This document shows positions 50,379 to 59,972 of a stretch of DNA of 64,000 nucleotides, piece by piece. Within the stretch, counting starts at the first letter, position 1. Each line of letters opens with the position of its first letter. The notes under the pieces were generated by a model, which ran no database searches, was not told the DNA's origin, and was given only the letters and a program-made list of their open reading frames with translations. Location of the stretch: NCBI RefSeq assembly GCF_016772415.1, contig NZ_JAGSGD010000001.1, positions 2,939,501 through 3,003,500 of the forward strand, written 5' to 3'. Source of the DNA: Phenylobacterium glaciei. Its GTDB lineage: Bacteria; Pseudomonadota; Alphaproteobacteria; Caulobacterales; Caulobacteraceae. A program made the translations under genes and the position numbers.

Positions 50379-53300
50379 TCAGATGCTGGCCGCATCGGCC
50401 TTGGGTTGACCAAAGCCCCAGATCATCGCCGGCAGCAGGATCAGGCTGGCCAGGGTGGAGGTGAAAAGCCCTCCCAGGATGACAATCGCCATCGGACCCT
50501 GGATCTCACGCCCAGCCTGCCCGGTCTGGATCGCCAGGGGTAGTACGCCCAGAGCGGTCACCAAGGCCGTCATCAGGATGGGCGTCACGCGTTCGCGGGT
50601 GGCCTGGGCGAGCGTGTCCAGCGACCAGTCGCGGCCTTCGGTGGTGACCAGATGGTCGAGGTGGGACACCAGCAGGATGGCGTTGCGCGCGGCCACGCCA
50701 AACAGGGTGACAAAGCCCACCAGCGAACCCAGCGACAGGCTCGCCCCTGTCAGAGCCACGGCGATCACCCCGCCCACCAGGGCGAAGGGCGCCGAGGCCA
50801 GGATCAGGGTCACGTCGCGGCCATTTCGGAAGGCGATCAGCAGCAGGGCCACCACCGCCACCAGGGCGAAGCCGACATTGAGCAGGAGCTCTTGCTGCGC
50901 CGCCTTCGTCCCCGCCGCCGTGCCGGAATAGTCGAGATAGACCCCAGGCGGCAGCTTCAGCTTGCCAATGGCCGCCTGGGCCTGCCGGGTCACGCGCTGC
51001 ACGTCCCTTGGAGCCGGGTTGGCCGTCACCACCTGGCGCGGGCGGCCGCCCTGGTGGGCGATGGCGGTTCGGCCATCGGTCAGCCGCACGCGGGCCACCT
51101 GGCTCAGCGGCACAGTCACCCCGGACGCGCCGCGGATCATCAGGTCGCCCACCGCCTCGGGATCCTGCCGCAAGTCCGGCGGGGTGGTGACGACGATCTG
51201 CAGGGCGCGGCTCTCTTGATAGATCTGGGCCGCCTCGCCGCCCTGGTAGGCGATCTGCACGGCGTCCAACACCTCGGCCGGCGACAGGCCGTAGCGGGCG
51301 AGCGCCCCGAAGTTGAGGTCGATGCGCACGACCGGCGTCTGCGGCGGGGTCTGCACCTTTACGTCCGTCGCACCTGATACCCCTTCGAGCACCTTGGCGA
51401 TCTGCTGAGCGGTGCGATCCAGAGTGTCCAGATCGGCGCCGTAAATCCCTACGGCCAGGGACGCCGTCTCGCCCGAAAGGGACTCGCCGATGCGATCGCC
51501 GAGGAAGGTCAGGACCTCGGTTTCGAGACCGGGATAGCTGTCTAGCACCTCATGGATTTTCGCCTGGATGCGGTCCTGCTCGGAGCCCGACAGCTTGGGC
51601 TTCAGCTCGACGTGGAACTCGCTGCGCTCCGGGCCCCAGGTGTCCTCGCCACCCTCCGAGCGGCCGATCTGTTGCTCGGCGCTCTCCACGCCGGGGATAG
51701 CCAGCAGGTCGTGGGTGATCCCCTCCCCGTACTTACGCAGGACCGAAAGCGAGGTCCCTGGAGGGCCTGCGACGGCCAGCACGAAGTGGCCCTCTCGGAA
51801 GCTGGGCAGCAGTTCGGAATTGAACAGCAGCAATCCGGCGACGGTCGCGATCAGGGCCACCCCAGCGCTGATCCCCGCCAGGCGCGCCCGTCCCGTGGCC
51901 CGCTCCAGCAGGCCATGATGGAACGCCTTCACGCGGGCCAGGAACGGCGGCTCCTCTGGCAGAGTGGCGTTGCGCAGCATCAGGTAGGCGAGCGGCGGGG
52001 TGACGATCACGGCGACCGCCAGGGAGGCCGCCGTGGCCACGATGAAAGCCGCCGCCAAGGGCGCGAAGAACGATCCCTGCAGACCGTGCAGCATCAGCAC
52101 CGGAACCAGGACCAGGGCCACCACCAGGGTGGCGTAGATGACCGGCGCACGGACCTCCAGCGAGGCATTCAGCACCACCTCCCGGGCCGGCGTGTCTCCC
52201 CGGGTCCGCAGCCGTCGGACGATGTTCTCGACGTCGATGACGGCGTCATCCACCACCACGCCGAGCGCCACGGCAAGGCCCCCGAGGGTCATGGTGTTGA
52301 TGGTCCAGCCTAGCCAATCCAGCACGATCACCGCCGTCAGCAACGACAGCGGGATCGAGACGAAGGACACCGCCACCGTGCGCAGGTTGCGCATGAAGAC
52401 GAAGAGCACGAGGGCGATCAACACAGCCCCGATCACCAAGTCCTCGGCGATACCGCCCAGGGCGGCGACGATGAAGTTGGCGGGCCGGTGCAGACCGGAG
52501 TCGATCTTCACGCCCTGGGCCTCGATGGCCGGGCGCAGCTCCTCCAGCGCGGCCTCGACGGCATGTGTGGCGTCCAGCGTATTGGCCCCGTACTGGCTGG
52601 ACAGGCTGATCAGCACGCCGGGCTTACCCTGTATCAGGGCGTCGCCGACGTCCGGCGCGGGTCCATCAACCACCTGGGCCACATCGCCGATCCGCACCGG
52701 GGCTCCGCCGGCGGGGCCGGGAATGGTCGAAGCCGCGACATCCTCGGCTGTCAGGGCCTGGCCGCGCGGCTCGATCAGGATGCGCTGCTGCGGCGTATCG
52801 ATGAACCCGCCGCCGCTGACGCTGGTGGATTTCTGAACCGCCGCCAGCACGTCGGCGAGGCTGAGGTCGCGCGCCGCCAGGTCGTTGGGGCGCACCTGGA
52901 CCTCCAGTCGGCGAATCTGACCGCCATAGACCGTGGCCCGCGCCACCCCGGCGGCCGACAGCATGCGGGGCCGAACCGTCCACTGGATGAGGTCGCGAAG
53001 CTGCATGGGCGTCAGCTTGTCGGAGGTGAAGCCGATCTTCAGCAGGTCCATGGTCGATGAGGTGAGCGGGGTCACCTTGGGCGGCTGCACCCCGGCGGGG
53101 AGAGAGGTGACGGCCTCCCCCAGAGCCTCGGCCACGATCTGGCGGGCGCGATAGGGATCGGAGCCCTCGGCGAACACTACGGTGACGATGGAGATGCCCT
53201 GGATGGACTGCGAGCGCACCTCGGCGACGCCCGCCGCGCCATTCACCGCCTGCTCGACGGGACGGGTGACCAGCTGTTCGACCTGCTCGGCCGACAGGCC

Positions 53301-53462
53301 CGGGGCCTCTGTCTGCACCTCGGCCTGGGCCGGTACGAATTCTGGGAAGACGTCATACTTGGCGTGGGCCAGGACCGAGACGCCGTAGACCAGCAGCAGC
53401 AGGGCGGCCACCGCCACCAGGCGAGGCCTGGAAAGCGACCAGCGGACGATGGCGCTGAGCAT
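50379..53462 (-). CDS. HME-type RND efflux pump, inner-membrane subunit (CusA/CzcA family)
   Basis: A 1027-residue, 12-helix RND protein. The TM4 motif is VALGVVVDDAVIDVENIVRRL, where CzcA/CusA normally have DGAVxxVEN; the DDAVIDVEN form belongs to other HME branches. Opening MLSAIVRWSLSRPRLV and FPEFVPAQAEVQTEAPGLSAEQVEQLVTRPVE are typical of HME pumps. It uses proton flux to expel a substrate, probably a metal ion. Final gene of the operon with the adaptor and TolC-like genes; adjoining start and stop codons (TAG/ATG). Confidence 0.9.
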   Translation of the reverse strand: MLSAIVRWSLSRPRLVAVAALLLLVYGVSVLAHAKYDVFPEFVPAQAEVQTEAPGLSAEQVEQLVTRPVEQAVNGAAGVAEVRSQSIQGISIVTVVFAEGSDPYRARQIVAEALGEAVTSLPAGVQPPKVTPLTSSTMDLLKIGFTSDKLTPMQLRDLIQWTVRPRMLSAAGVARATVYGGQIRRLEVQVRPNDLAARDLSLADVLAAVQKSTSVSGGGFIDTPQQRILIEPRGQALTAEDVAASTIPGPAGGAPVRIGDVAQVVDGPAPDVGDALIQGKPGVLISLSSQYGANTLDATHAVEAALEELRPAIEAQGVKIDSGLHRPANFIVAALGGIAEDLVIGAVLIALVLFVFMRNLRTVAVSFVSIPLSLLTAVIVLDWLGWTINTMTLGGLAVALGVVVDDAVIDVENIVRRLRTRGDTPAREVVLNASLEVRAPVIYATLVVALVLVPVLMLHGLQGSFFAPLAAAFIVATAASLAVAVIVTPPLAYLMLRNATLPEEPPFLARVKAFHHGLLERATGRARLAGISAGVALIATVAGLLLFNSELLPSFREGHFVLAVAGPPGTSLSVLRKYGEGITHDLLAIPGVESAEQQIGRSEGGEDTWGPERSEFHVELKPKLSGSEQDRIQAKIHEVLDSYPGLETEVLTFLGDRIGESLSGETASLAVGIYGADLDTLDRTAQQIAKVLEGVSGATDVKVQTPPQTPVVRIDLNFGALARYGLSPAEVLDAVQIAYQGGEAAQIYQESRALQIVVTTPPDLRQDPEAVGDLMIRGASGVTVPLSQVARVRLTDGRTAIAHQGGRPRQVVTANPAPRDVQRVTRQAQAAIGKLKLPPGVYLDYSGTAAGTKAAQQELLLNVGFALVAVVALLLIAFRNGRDVTLILASAPFALVGGVIAVALTGASLSLGSLVGFVTLFGVAARNAILLVSHLDHLVTTEGRDWSLDTLAQATRERVTPILMTALVTALGVLPLAIQTGQAGREIQGPMAIVILGGLFTSTLASLILLPAMIWGFGQPKADAASI

Positions 53463-54359
53463 CTAGGGCTCCTCGCCCTTGGATGGGTGTTCCGCTGCAA
53501 AGAGCGCCGCCGCGCCGGTGACGGCCACGACTTCGCCGGCTTTCAGACCGCCACCGACGAACAGGCCTTCCGGCTCGACGGCCGTTCCGGTCAGCGCCCG
53601 GCGCTCGAAGTGGGTAGCGTCCTTGCGAACGTAAACGAAGGTCCCGCCGCCGGTGCGGATCAGGGCCGACCGGGGCGCCAACACACCCTGGCCACCGCTT
53701 CCCGACGCCAAGCTGACCGGGAGGCTGAGCCCAGCGCCCAGGCTCTGCGCCCCAGGACCTGACACCAGGCCGATAAGGCCAGACGATGGAAAGCGCGGAT
53801 CACCGGTGCGGGCGGCGCCGATGACCTGGACCATCGCCCGGCCTCCGCCGCCGAGGTCGAGGGTCGCTGAGCGAACGCCGCCCAACGGAACGCCGGCGTC
53901 GAGGCGCACCAGGGCGGCTCGGCCGGTGGCGAGGTTGGAAATCAGGGCCGCGCGCCGGGCGTCTGACATCGCCATGAAGGCGGGGCCCCATTCCAGGCCG
54001 AGCCTGCGGCGCAGCAAGGTCAGCTTGGCGCTGTCGGCGCGCGCCTGGGCGGCGGCGGCTTGGGCCACCTTGCGCGCTACGGTGGCGTCGGCGGCGGCCA
54101 GGACCTTTGTGCGGGCGGCCTCGGCGTTCGAGGCCTGGGCGGCGGCGGCGGCGGTGAGCAGGTCGGCGTCCAGCTGCGCCAGGGGACCGGGATCGAGGAC
54201 GCGGGCGAAACCGGCCGTCGTCCCCGCGTGCCAAGCCGCTGCGACAGCCTGAACAGTCACCCCCAAACGCTTCTGGAGCCTGGCGTCGGCCTCGACGCTC
54301 GCGGCCAGGGCCGGGGTCGCCATCAGCATCGCGACAGCGGCGAGGGTCGGCAGTCTCAT
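53463..54359 (-). CDS. Minimal RND periplasmic adaptor protein
   Basis: A 298-residue exported protein (signal MRLPTLAAVAMLMATPALA). A helical stretch rich in Ala and Gln follows (residues 65-120), then a beta-rich C-terminal part with SLPVSLASGSGGQGVLAPRSALIRTGGGTFVYV and GLFVGGGLKAGEVVAVTGAAALFAAE, the membrane-proximal signature of MFPs. The usual N-terminal lipoyl pieces are weak or missing, and it is shorter than most HME adaptors (about 400). It sits between the TolC-like and RND genes, overlapping the first by 4 bp. Confidence 0.78.
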   Translation of the reverse strand: MRLPTLAAVAMLMATPALAASVEADARLQKRLGVTVQAVAAAWHAGTTAGFARVLDPGPLAQLDADLLTAAAAAQASNAEAARTKVLAAADATVARKVAQAAAAQARADSAKLTLLRRRLGLEWGPAFMAMSDARRAALISNLATGRAALVRLDAGVPLGGVRSATLDLGGGGRAMVQVIGAARTGDPRFPSSGLIGLVSGPGAQSLGAGLSLPVSLASGSGGQGVLAPRSALIRTGGGTFVYVRKDATHFERRALTGTAVEPEGLFVGGGLKAGEVVAVTGAAALFAAEHPSKGEEP

Positions 54360-55690
54360 CTAGCAACTCCGAGGCGTCTGAAACTGTCCTGCAGCAGGGC
54401 ATGCTCGGCTGGGTCGAAGGGGGTCCGCAGGGCGTCCTCCAGATCGAGGATCGCCGAGTGGTGCGCCCGCCGGGCGTCCAGCAGTGCCAGTTCGGCGTCC
54501 AGCACGGCGGCCTGGGCGGCCAGGTCGTCGATCCGATCGCCCTCGCCGGCCCGCACCATCGCCGCGCTCCCCTGCGCCGCCTGGCGGGCGATGGGGAGGT
54601 CCCGGTCGCGAGCCAGTTGTTCGGCGTCCCGCGCCGTCGCCAGGCTGGCGGCCGCCTGGTCCGCCGCCGCCAACACCGTGGCCTGCACGGCCTCCAGCGA
54701 GCGCCCCGCCTCTGTCCGCCGCGCTTCGGCCTGGGCGATGGCGGCGCGGTTCAGGTCGAGGGGCGGCAGGACGAGCGTCAGGTTGAACGGGATCTTCTGG
54801 ACTCCATGGTCGTAGGTGTAGCCGGGGCCGATACGGACCTCCGGATATTGCCGGGCGACCTCGGTGCGCAGAGCAGACTCTGCCAGGTCGTAGTCCACAA
54901 CGGCGCGCAGCACGTCCTTGCGGGTCAGCGGCGCCTGCTCGCGCAGAGATCGCCAGTCCGGGGTGGCCGAGGCGGGCGGCGCCAGGTTCAGGTCGGCGAC
55001 GGCCGTTGCCGCGACCCCCAGCGCCTTGGCCAGGACGACGTCGGCCTGGCGGCGGCGCCCTCGGGCGTCTGCGAGTCGGCGCTCTGCCGCCACCTGCTCG
55101 GCATGGGCGGTGAGCGCCAGGCTGCGTGGATCTTCGCCCACCGCGACCCGTCGATCCAGGCGCTCTGCGCGCTGACGGCGCAGGTCGGCGGCGCGCCCAG
55201 CGATGGCGATCTCCGCATCGGCGCTCTGGCGGTCTGTGACAGCGCGCGCCAGGGCCGCGCGAACCGTCCAGACGACCTCGGCGTGGTCGTAGCGCGCCTG
55301 CAGGGCGGCGAGTTCGGCCTGACCGATCCGCCCCGACTTCCGCGCCCCGATATCCAAGGGGATATCCGAGCCCACGCCATAGAGCCAATGGGCGGCTTCG
55401 TCCGAATACTCCGCGGTCAGGGTCAGGGTGGCGGCCTGGGGGACGTGGGCCACCTGCACCGTCGCCTGGGCGGTGCGCACCTTGGCGGCGGCCTCGGCGA
55501 TCTGCGGGTTGTAAGCCAAGGCGAAAGCCAGCAGGTCAGCGACCGTCCACTGGCCGCTGGCGGGCGGCGTCAGGCTCCGGCCGGCCGCAGCCGCCGGGTA
55601 GGCGTCGAGGCGCGGGGGCGCTGGCGTATAGGTCTGGCAGGCGGAAAGCAGGAAGAGCCCCGCGAGGCTCATGCGGAGCGTAAGCTTCAT
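54356..55690 (-). CDS. TolC-family outer-membrane channel lipoprotein
   Basis: A 444-residue OEP-type protein. Lipobox LLSAC with Cys near residue 18, then repeated alpha-helical hairpins: LLAFALAYNPQIAEAAAKVRTAQATV and the second-half LNRAAIAQAEARRTEAGRSLEAV. It makes the trimer duct of an RND tripartite pump. Overlaps both neighbours by 4 bp, showing one operon. Confidence 0.88.
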   Translation of the reverse strand: MKLTLRMSLAGLFLLSACQTYTPAPPRLDAYPAAAAGRSLTPPASGQWTVADLLAFALAYNPQIAEAAAKVRTAQATVQVAHVPQAATLTLTAEYSDEAAHWLYGVGSDIPLDIGARKSGRIGQAELAALQARYDHAEVVWTVRAALARAVTDRQSADAEIAIAGRAADLRRQRAERLDRRVAVGEDPRSLALTAHAEQVAAERRLADARGRRRQADVVLAKALGVAATAVADLNLAPPASATPDWRSLREQAPLTRKDVLRAVVDYDLAESALRTEVARQYPEVRIGPGYTYDHGVQKIPFNLTLVLPPLDLNRAAIAQAEARRTEAGRSLEAVQATVLAAADQAAASLATARDAEQLARDRDLPIARQAAQGSAAMVRAGEGDRIDDLAAQAAVLDAELALLDARRAHHSAILDLEDALRTPFDPAEHALLQDSFRRLGVAR

Positions 55691-56685
55691 TTTCCGACGA
55701 CGAGCAGCTCGAAGGTGCCGGGGGTCGGAGTCGGCCGCCCGCCATCGGTGGGGATGACGTATTTGGCGACCGGCAGGAAGACGCGACCGCGGGCGGTGTC
55801 GAGGGCCAGGGTCCGCGCGCCCTTCTGGGTCATGACGGTGTCGATCAGAGTGGCGTCTCCGTGGGACACGGAGATGACCGAGAGCGTGCCCGCCATCCCA
55901 GCCGGGATGAAGGCCAGGTGGCGGCCGGCGTCGTAGGCCACGCCGTCCGCGCCGTCGCCGATCTTGATCTGGCGCACCACCTTGCCCGTCTCGGCGGCCA
56001 CGATCTCGGCCACGCCGTCACAGGACGAGATCAGCAGCTTGTCGGCGGCGGCGTAGGCGATGCCGGTCGGTCCCTCGCAGCCGGCCAGCTCGTAGCGGGC
56101 GGTCACCTTGCGGCCCGGAATATCGAGGACGGCGATCTGGTTCTTGTCCTCGACATTGACGAAGACGCGGCCCTTGCCGTCGACGGCGGCGGCTTCGAGG
56201 ATCCCGCCGACCGCTATGGTCCCGGCTACCGTGTGGGTCTTGGCGTGCACCAGGGTGACGGTTCCGCCCTTGTGGTCCATGACCAGCAGCAGACCGGTCT
56301 TGGGCTCGATAATGGCGTCGTCGGGGCCGTTTCCGGTGGCCACGGTGGCCAGCAGGGCGCCGGTGGTGGCATCCACGAAGGTGACGGTGTTGGCGCTCCC
56401 GTTGGTGATCGCCACCTCCTTGCCGCTATTGACCGGGAAGGCGGCGTGGCCGCGCGCGGCCGGGGCGAAGGCCGGATTGACCGCTCGCGTCTTCAGGTCG
56501 ACCGCTGTGACCGAGGTGGTGCGGGCGACCAGCACACGGTCGCGGCCCGCGTCGTAGCTGGCGTAGTCCCAGCCGCCGTCAGGACCCGCGATCCGATCGG
56601 TGATGTGATAGCCGGACGGGGCGGCCTGCGCGGCGGAGGCGATGGCCGCGGCGGCGCAAAACAGGACGAGACGGGCGGCGGTCAT
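55687..56685 (-). CDS. YVTN-type beta-propeller (YncE family)
   Basis: A 332-residue exported propeller. Signal MTAARLVLFCAAAAIASAAQA, then about seven repeats with patterns such as ATTGALLATVATGNGPDDAI, VEDKNQIAVLDIPGRKVTARYEL and ETGKVVRQIKIGDGADGVAYD. No enzyme motif. Such proteins are found with metal or redox genes; the function is not known. First gene of the TolC/MFP/RND operon. Confidence 0.85.
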   Translation of the reverse strand: MTAARLVLFCAAAAIASAAQAAPSGYHITDRIAGPDGGWDYASYDAGRDRVLVARTTSVTAVDLKTRAVNPAFAPAARGHAAFPVNSGKEVAITNGSANTVTFVDATTGALLATVATGNGPDDAIIEPKTGLLLVMDHKGGTVTLVHAKTHTVAGTIAVGGILEAAAVDGKGRVFVNVEDKNQIAVLDIPGRKVTARYELAGCEGPTGIAYAAADKLLISSCDGVAEIVAAETGKVVRQIKIGDGADGVAYDAGRHLAFIPAGMAGTLSVISVSHGDATLIDTVMTQKGARTLALDTARGRVFLPVAKYVIPTDGGRPTPTPGTFELLVVGK

Positions 56686-56769
56686 GCTGGAATCTCTCTC
56701 AAGCCCCCAGCTCTAGCAGCGCGCCGCTGACACTCCGATGTCCAGAAGATTAGCATGTCCCAATGTTCC

Positions 56770-56789
56770 GCCTGCCTGCTCAGGCAGGC
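56770..56789 (-). terminator. Perfect hairpin at the end of the histidine kinase gene
   Basis: GCCTGCCTG (56770-56778) pairs with CAGGCAGGC (56781-56789); the stem covers the kinase stop codon. It separates the two-component genes from the propeller-RND operon, whose own promoter must lie in 56686-56769. Confidence 0.65.
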
Positions 56790-58105
56790 CGGGGAAACGT
56801 CACGCGGACCGTCAGGCCGGGGCGTGCGTCCGCCAACTCGACGTCCGCCCCATGCAGCTTGGCGATCGCCGCCACCAGGGCTAACCCCAACCCGTTGCCA
56901 GGCGTCGAACGGCTGTGCTCCAGCCGGTAGAAGCGGTCAAACAGCCGCTCCCACGCGACCTCCGGAACCCCGGGTCCGTTGTCGGAGATCTCCAGCCGCC
57001 GCCCCGCGTCGTCGCCGACCGCCCAAACCGCGATCTGCGCCCCCGCGCCAGCGTGCCGCAGGGCGTTCTCCACCAGGTTCACCAGCATCTGGGTGAGCAG
57101 CTCGCGATCGCCCTCGACCATTACCGGACCGGAGGCGATGAGGGTCAGGGTTTGCTGCCCCTCCTCTGCCGACGGCGCGAAGGCGTCAACCACCGTGCGC
57201 GCCACCTCCGAGAGATCGCAGGGCCGGAACCCCGCCCGCCGCGCGCCGCCCTCGATCTGGGCGATACGCAGCAGGGCCGCGAAGGTCTCGAGGATGGAGT
57301 CCAGGTCGGTGAGGCCGGCCTCCAGGACCTGTTGACTCTCGGCCGGGGTCGCCAGCCCAGCCTCCAACTTCTGGCGCAGGCGGGTTAGAGGCGTCCGCAT
57401 GTCGTGGGCGATGTCGTTGGAGACCTGGTTGAGGCTCTCCATCAGGGCCGCGATCCGGTCGAGCATCCGATTGAAGGTCAAGGCCAGCCGGTCGAGATCA
57501 TCGTCAGACCCGCGGACCGGCACGCGGCGCGCCAGGTCGCCATCGATGATCGCCTCGGCCGTGCCCGAGATCGCCGCGAGGCGCCGGTGCACATCGCCGC
57601 TCAGGGCGTAGCCGCCGAGCACCCCCAGAACCACGACGCCCAGGAAGGCCCAGCCGAAGCCGCGCAGGACGGCGCCGTCCAGGGCCTCCACCCGCTCTTC
57701 ATCGTCCCCCACCATCAGGCTGTAGCCCCCAGGCAAGGCTATCGTCAGCACTCGGATGGTTTCGCTTTCGCCTCCTCGATGCCGGACGCTGGCGGTGGAC
57801 CAGCCGATGGGCGCGGCGTTGGCCGCCAGCCGCCCCACCATGGCGACACCGTTTGGTCCCTTCAGCCCGTAGTCCAGGGCGCCAGGGGTGCGGTCACGTT
57901 CCCGCACCGCCTGCACCACGCCGTTCAGACCCTCCGTCTGGTATTCCTCGGCCAGGGCGGCGGCTTCCGAGGCGATACGTGCATCGAACTGAGCCGTGAG
58001 CGCGGCGCGCGTGCTGGACAGGGTGATCATCCCAAGGATCACCACGGCGAGGGCGAACCCCGTCGTGTAGAGCGCCGCGAGCCGCAGGCTGGTGGAACGG
58101 AACAT
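56780..58105 (-). CDS. Sensor histidine kinase (CusS/CzcS-like)
   Basis: A 441-residue kinase. Two membrane helices (about 9-30 and 148-170) enclose a sensor domain; a HAMP domain follows (VHRRLAAISGTAEAIIDGDLARRVPVRGSDDDLDRLALTFNRML). HisKA has SNDIAHDMRTPLTRLRQKLEAG, the HATPase NLVENALRHAGAG, DNGPGVPE and GNGLGLALVAAIAKLHG. Typical metal- or envelope-stress kinase. It follows the response regulator with adjoining codons. Confidence 0.92.
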   Translation of the reverse strand: MFRSTSLRLAALYTTGFALAVVILGMITLSSTRAALTAQFDARIASEAAALAEEYQTEGLNGVVQAVRERDRTPGALDYGLKGPNGVAMVGRLAANAAPIGWSTASVRHRGGESETIRVLTIALPGGYSLMVGDDEERVEALDGAVLRGFGWAFLGVVVLGVLGGYALSGDVHRRLAAISGTAEAIIDGDLARRVPVRGSDDDLDRLALTFNRMLDRIAALMESLNQVSNDIAHDMRTPLTRLRQKLEAGLATPAESQQVLEAGLTDLDSILETFAALLRIAQIEGGARRAGFRPCDLSEVARTVVDAFAPSAEEGQQTLTLIASGPVMVEGDRELLTQMLVNLVENALRHAGAGAQIAVWAVGDDAGRRLEISDNGPGVPEVAWERLFDRFYRLEHSRSTPGNGLGLALVAAIAKLHGADVELADARPGLTVRVTFPRPA

Positions 58106-58783
58106 CTAGTCCGGCGCCCGCAGGACGTAGCCAGCGCCACGCACGGTTTGGATCAAGTCGCTGCCCTGACCCCGGTCGAGCTTGCCGCGCAGCCGGCTCA
58201 TATGGGTCTCGACGATGTTTGTCTTGGGGTCGAAGTGGAAGTCCCAGACGCTCTCAAGCAGCATGGTCCGCGTCACAACTCGTCCAGCGTGCCGCATCAG
58301 ATATTCCAGCAGCTGAAACTCTCGAGGCTGCAGGTCGACACGCGTCCCACCCCGGGTCACGGTGCGTTTCAAGAGATCGAGGGTCAGGTCGGCTACGGTC
58401 AGCGCCGTCTGGACGTCCTGCGTCGGCGGCCGCCGCGCGAGCGCGTTCACGCGAGCCAGCAGCTCGGCGAAGGCGAAGGGCTTGACCAGGTAGTCGTCGG
58501 CCCCCGCCTCCAGTCCCTCCACCCGGTCGTCGATGCCGCCCATGGCGGTCAGCAGCAGGACCGGCGTCTTTACGCCGGACGCTCGAATGGTGCGCAGGAT
58601 GGCCAGGCCGTCGATCTCAGGCACCATGCGGTCGAGGACGATGACGTCATAGGTCTCGCCAGCCGCCAGCATCAGGCCTTCGCGGCCCGAGCCAGCGTAG
58701 TCTATCGTATGACCAGCCTCGGAGAGCGCCCGCCGCAGATAGGCGGCCGCCTCCTTGTCGTCCTCGACCAGCAATAGCTTCAT
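58106..58783 (-). CDS. OmpR-family response regulator
   Basis: A 225-residue regulator. Receiver: LLLVEDDKEAAAYLRRAL, phospho-Asp in VIVLDRMVPEIDG, LLLTAMGGIDDRVEGLEAGADDYLVKPFAFAELLAR. Winged helix: LDLLKRTVTRGGTRVDLQPREFQLLEYLM and VWDFHFDPKTNIVETHMSRLRGKLDRG. Its likely targets are the RND operon and the TonB receptor-phosphatase transcript. Confidence 0.93.
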   Translation of the reverse strand: MKLLLVEDDKEAAAYLRRALSEAGHTIDYAGSGREGLMLAAGETYDVIVLDRMVPEIDGLAILRTIRASGVKTPVLLLTAMGGIDDRVEGLEAGADDYLVKPFAFAELLARVNALARRPPTQDVQTALTVADLTLDLLKRTVTRGGTRVDLQPREFQLLEYLMRHAGRVVTRTMLLESVWDFHFDPKTNIVETHMSRLRGKLDRGQGSDLIQTVRGAGYVLRAPD

Positions 58784-58816
58784 CGGGCGATCCTGCCACG
58801 CTGCGGCGCCGAACGC

Positions 58817-59122
58817 CTAGTCGGGGTTCTTTCCCTCAGGCGCGTTCTCCAGGACCTTGCCGGTCTGGGCGTCCACGCCCACCTCGTAGGTGACGCCGGC
58901 GGTTTTGATATCGAAGGAATAGCGCAGGCCGCTGCCGCCCGCCTCCTTCTCCAGTTCTTTGTCGGTGATCTTGCCCGGACGCGCCTTGAGGGCGGTTTTC
59001 GTAGCCTGGGCGAGGGTCACCCTGGCGGTCTTGACCAGGGCTTGCCCGGCATAGCCGCCGGCCTGGGCGGTCACGGCGCCCAGGGTCAGGGCGAGGGTCG
59101 AGACGATGAGAAGGCGCTTCAT
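58817..59122 (-). CDS. Periplasmic PepSY domain protein
   Basis: A 101-residue exported protein (signal MKRLLIVSTLALTLGAVTAQA). The PepSY domain has LAQATKTALKARPGKITDKELEKEAGGSGLRYSFDIKTAGVTYEVGVDAQTGKVLEN. PepSY proteins often accompany metal-responsive two-component systems, as ligand-binding or protease-inhibiting modules. It lies 33 bp upstream of the response regulator. Confidence 0.88.
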   Translation of the reverse strand: MKRLLIVSTLALTLGAVTAQAGGYAGQALVKTARVTLAQATKTALKARPGKITDKELEKEAGGSGLRYSFDIKTAGVTYEVGVDAQTGKVLENAPEGKNPD

Positions 59123-59228
59123 TGGAAAACTCCGCTTGGCCCCAGCCAGCGAAGTCACCTTGCGCCACCCCACCTTTGGCCGCGGTGGACCGACCATTAA
59201 GATTCGCCAATCCGCCGCGGCCGCCTGG

Positions 59229-59972
59229 CTAGTCCGCCAGGTGAGCCGCCCGGAGTTCCGCAGCCGCCGCGTCCCGGTCCGCCCGGAAGGCGGGGTTGTG
59301 CAGGAGGTCGATCGCCACAGCGGTCCCCAGAGCCTGGGCCGCCACGATGTCGCTGCGGAAATGCATGCCGCAGACCAGTCGGCTGCCCCCATAGACCGAG
59401 GCTCGGCTCATCAGGGCCGCGGCCTTGGCCGGCGCGATGTCGGCCAGGACGATGGCCATGGAGTATCCCATCGTCGCATGGCCGCTCGGATAGGACGACA
59501 AGGGCTCGTCACCCCGGCTACAGCTCTGCACGCTGGGATCGATGATCCACGGGCGCGGACGCTTGAACGCCGCCTTGGCGGTGTCGGCGGCCACCTTCTC
59601 CTCGTTGCGGACCTCGGCCATCAGCTTGGCGGTGGCCGGCAGAGCCTTCAGATCGAAACCCGGGCCCATCGCGTCCGCGAAGATCGAGGCGTCCTTGGTG
59701 ACGTCGTCGGACTTGGCCTGGGCCAGCATTTCCGGCGTCCTGGCCTTCTCGATGGCGTGCAACTCCGCGAGTTCTGCCGTGGCGATCGCGGAGCCGGACG
59801 GCGGCGGCGGCGGCAGGAATCGCGCCGCGTCCAACTCCGTCGCCGACAGGAATATCGCCGTCGCCTTTGGCTTCGGAGCCTCGCCGGCAAGGGCGGGCCC
59901 CGTCAGCAACAGGGTGACTGTAGCGGTGAGCAACAGGCGCTTGGCGATCATGGAACCGCTCAGCATTTGCAT
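59229..59972 (-). CDS. Class A (PhoN-type) acid phosphatase, PAP2 family
   Basis: A 247-residue exported phosphatase. The PAP2 motifs are intact: KAAFKRPRPW, SSYPSGHATMG and SRLVCGMHFRSDI, giving the Arg-Lys, Ser-Gly-His and catalytic His-Asp residues. The signal peptide starts MIAKRLLLTATVTLLLTGPALA. ATG 59972 is coupled to the TonB receptor stop (TGATG); ATG 59951 is an alternative. It removes phosphate from organic esters in the periplasm. Confidence 0.88.
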   Translation of the reverse strand: MQMLSGSMIAKRLLLTATVTLLLTGPALAGEAPKPKATAIFLSATELDAARFLPPPPPSGSAIATAELAELHAIEKARTPEMLAQAKSDDVTKDASIFADAMGPGFDLKALPATAKLMAEVRNEEKVAADTAKAAFKRPRPWIIDPSVQSCSRGDEPLSSYPSGHATMGYSMAIVLADIAPAKAAALMSRASVYGGSRLVCGMHFRSDIVAAQALGTAVAIDLLHNPAFRADRDAAAAELRAAHLAD

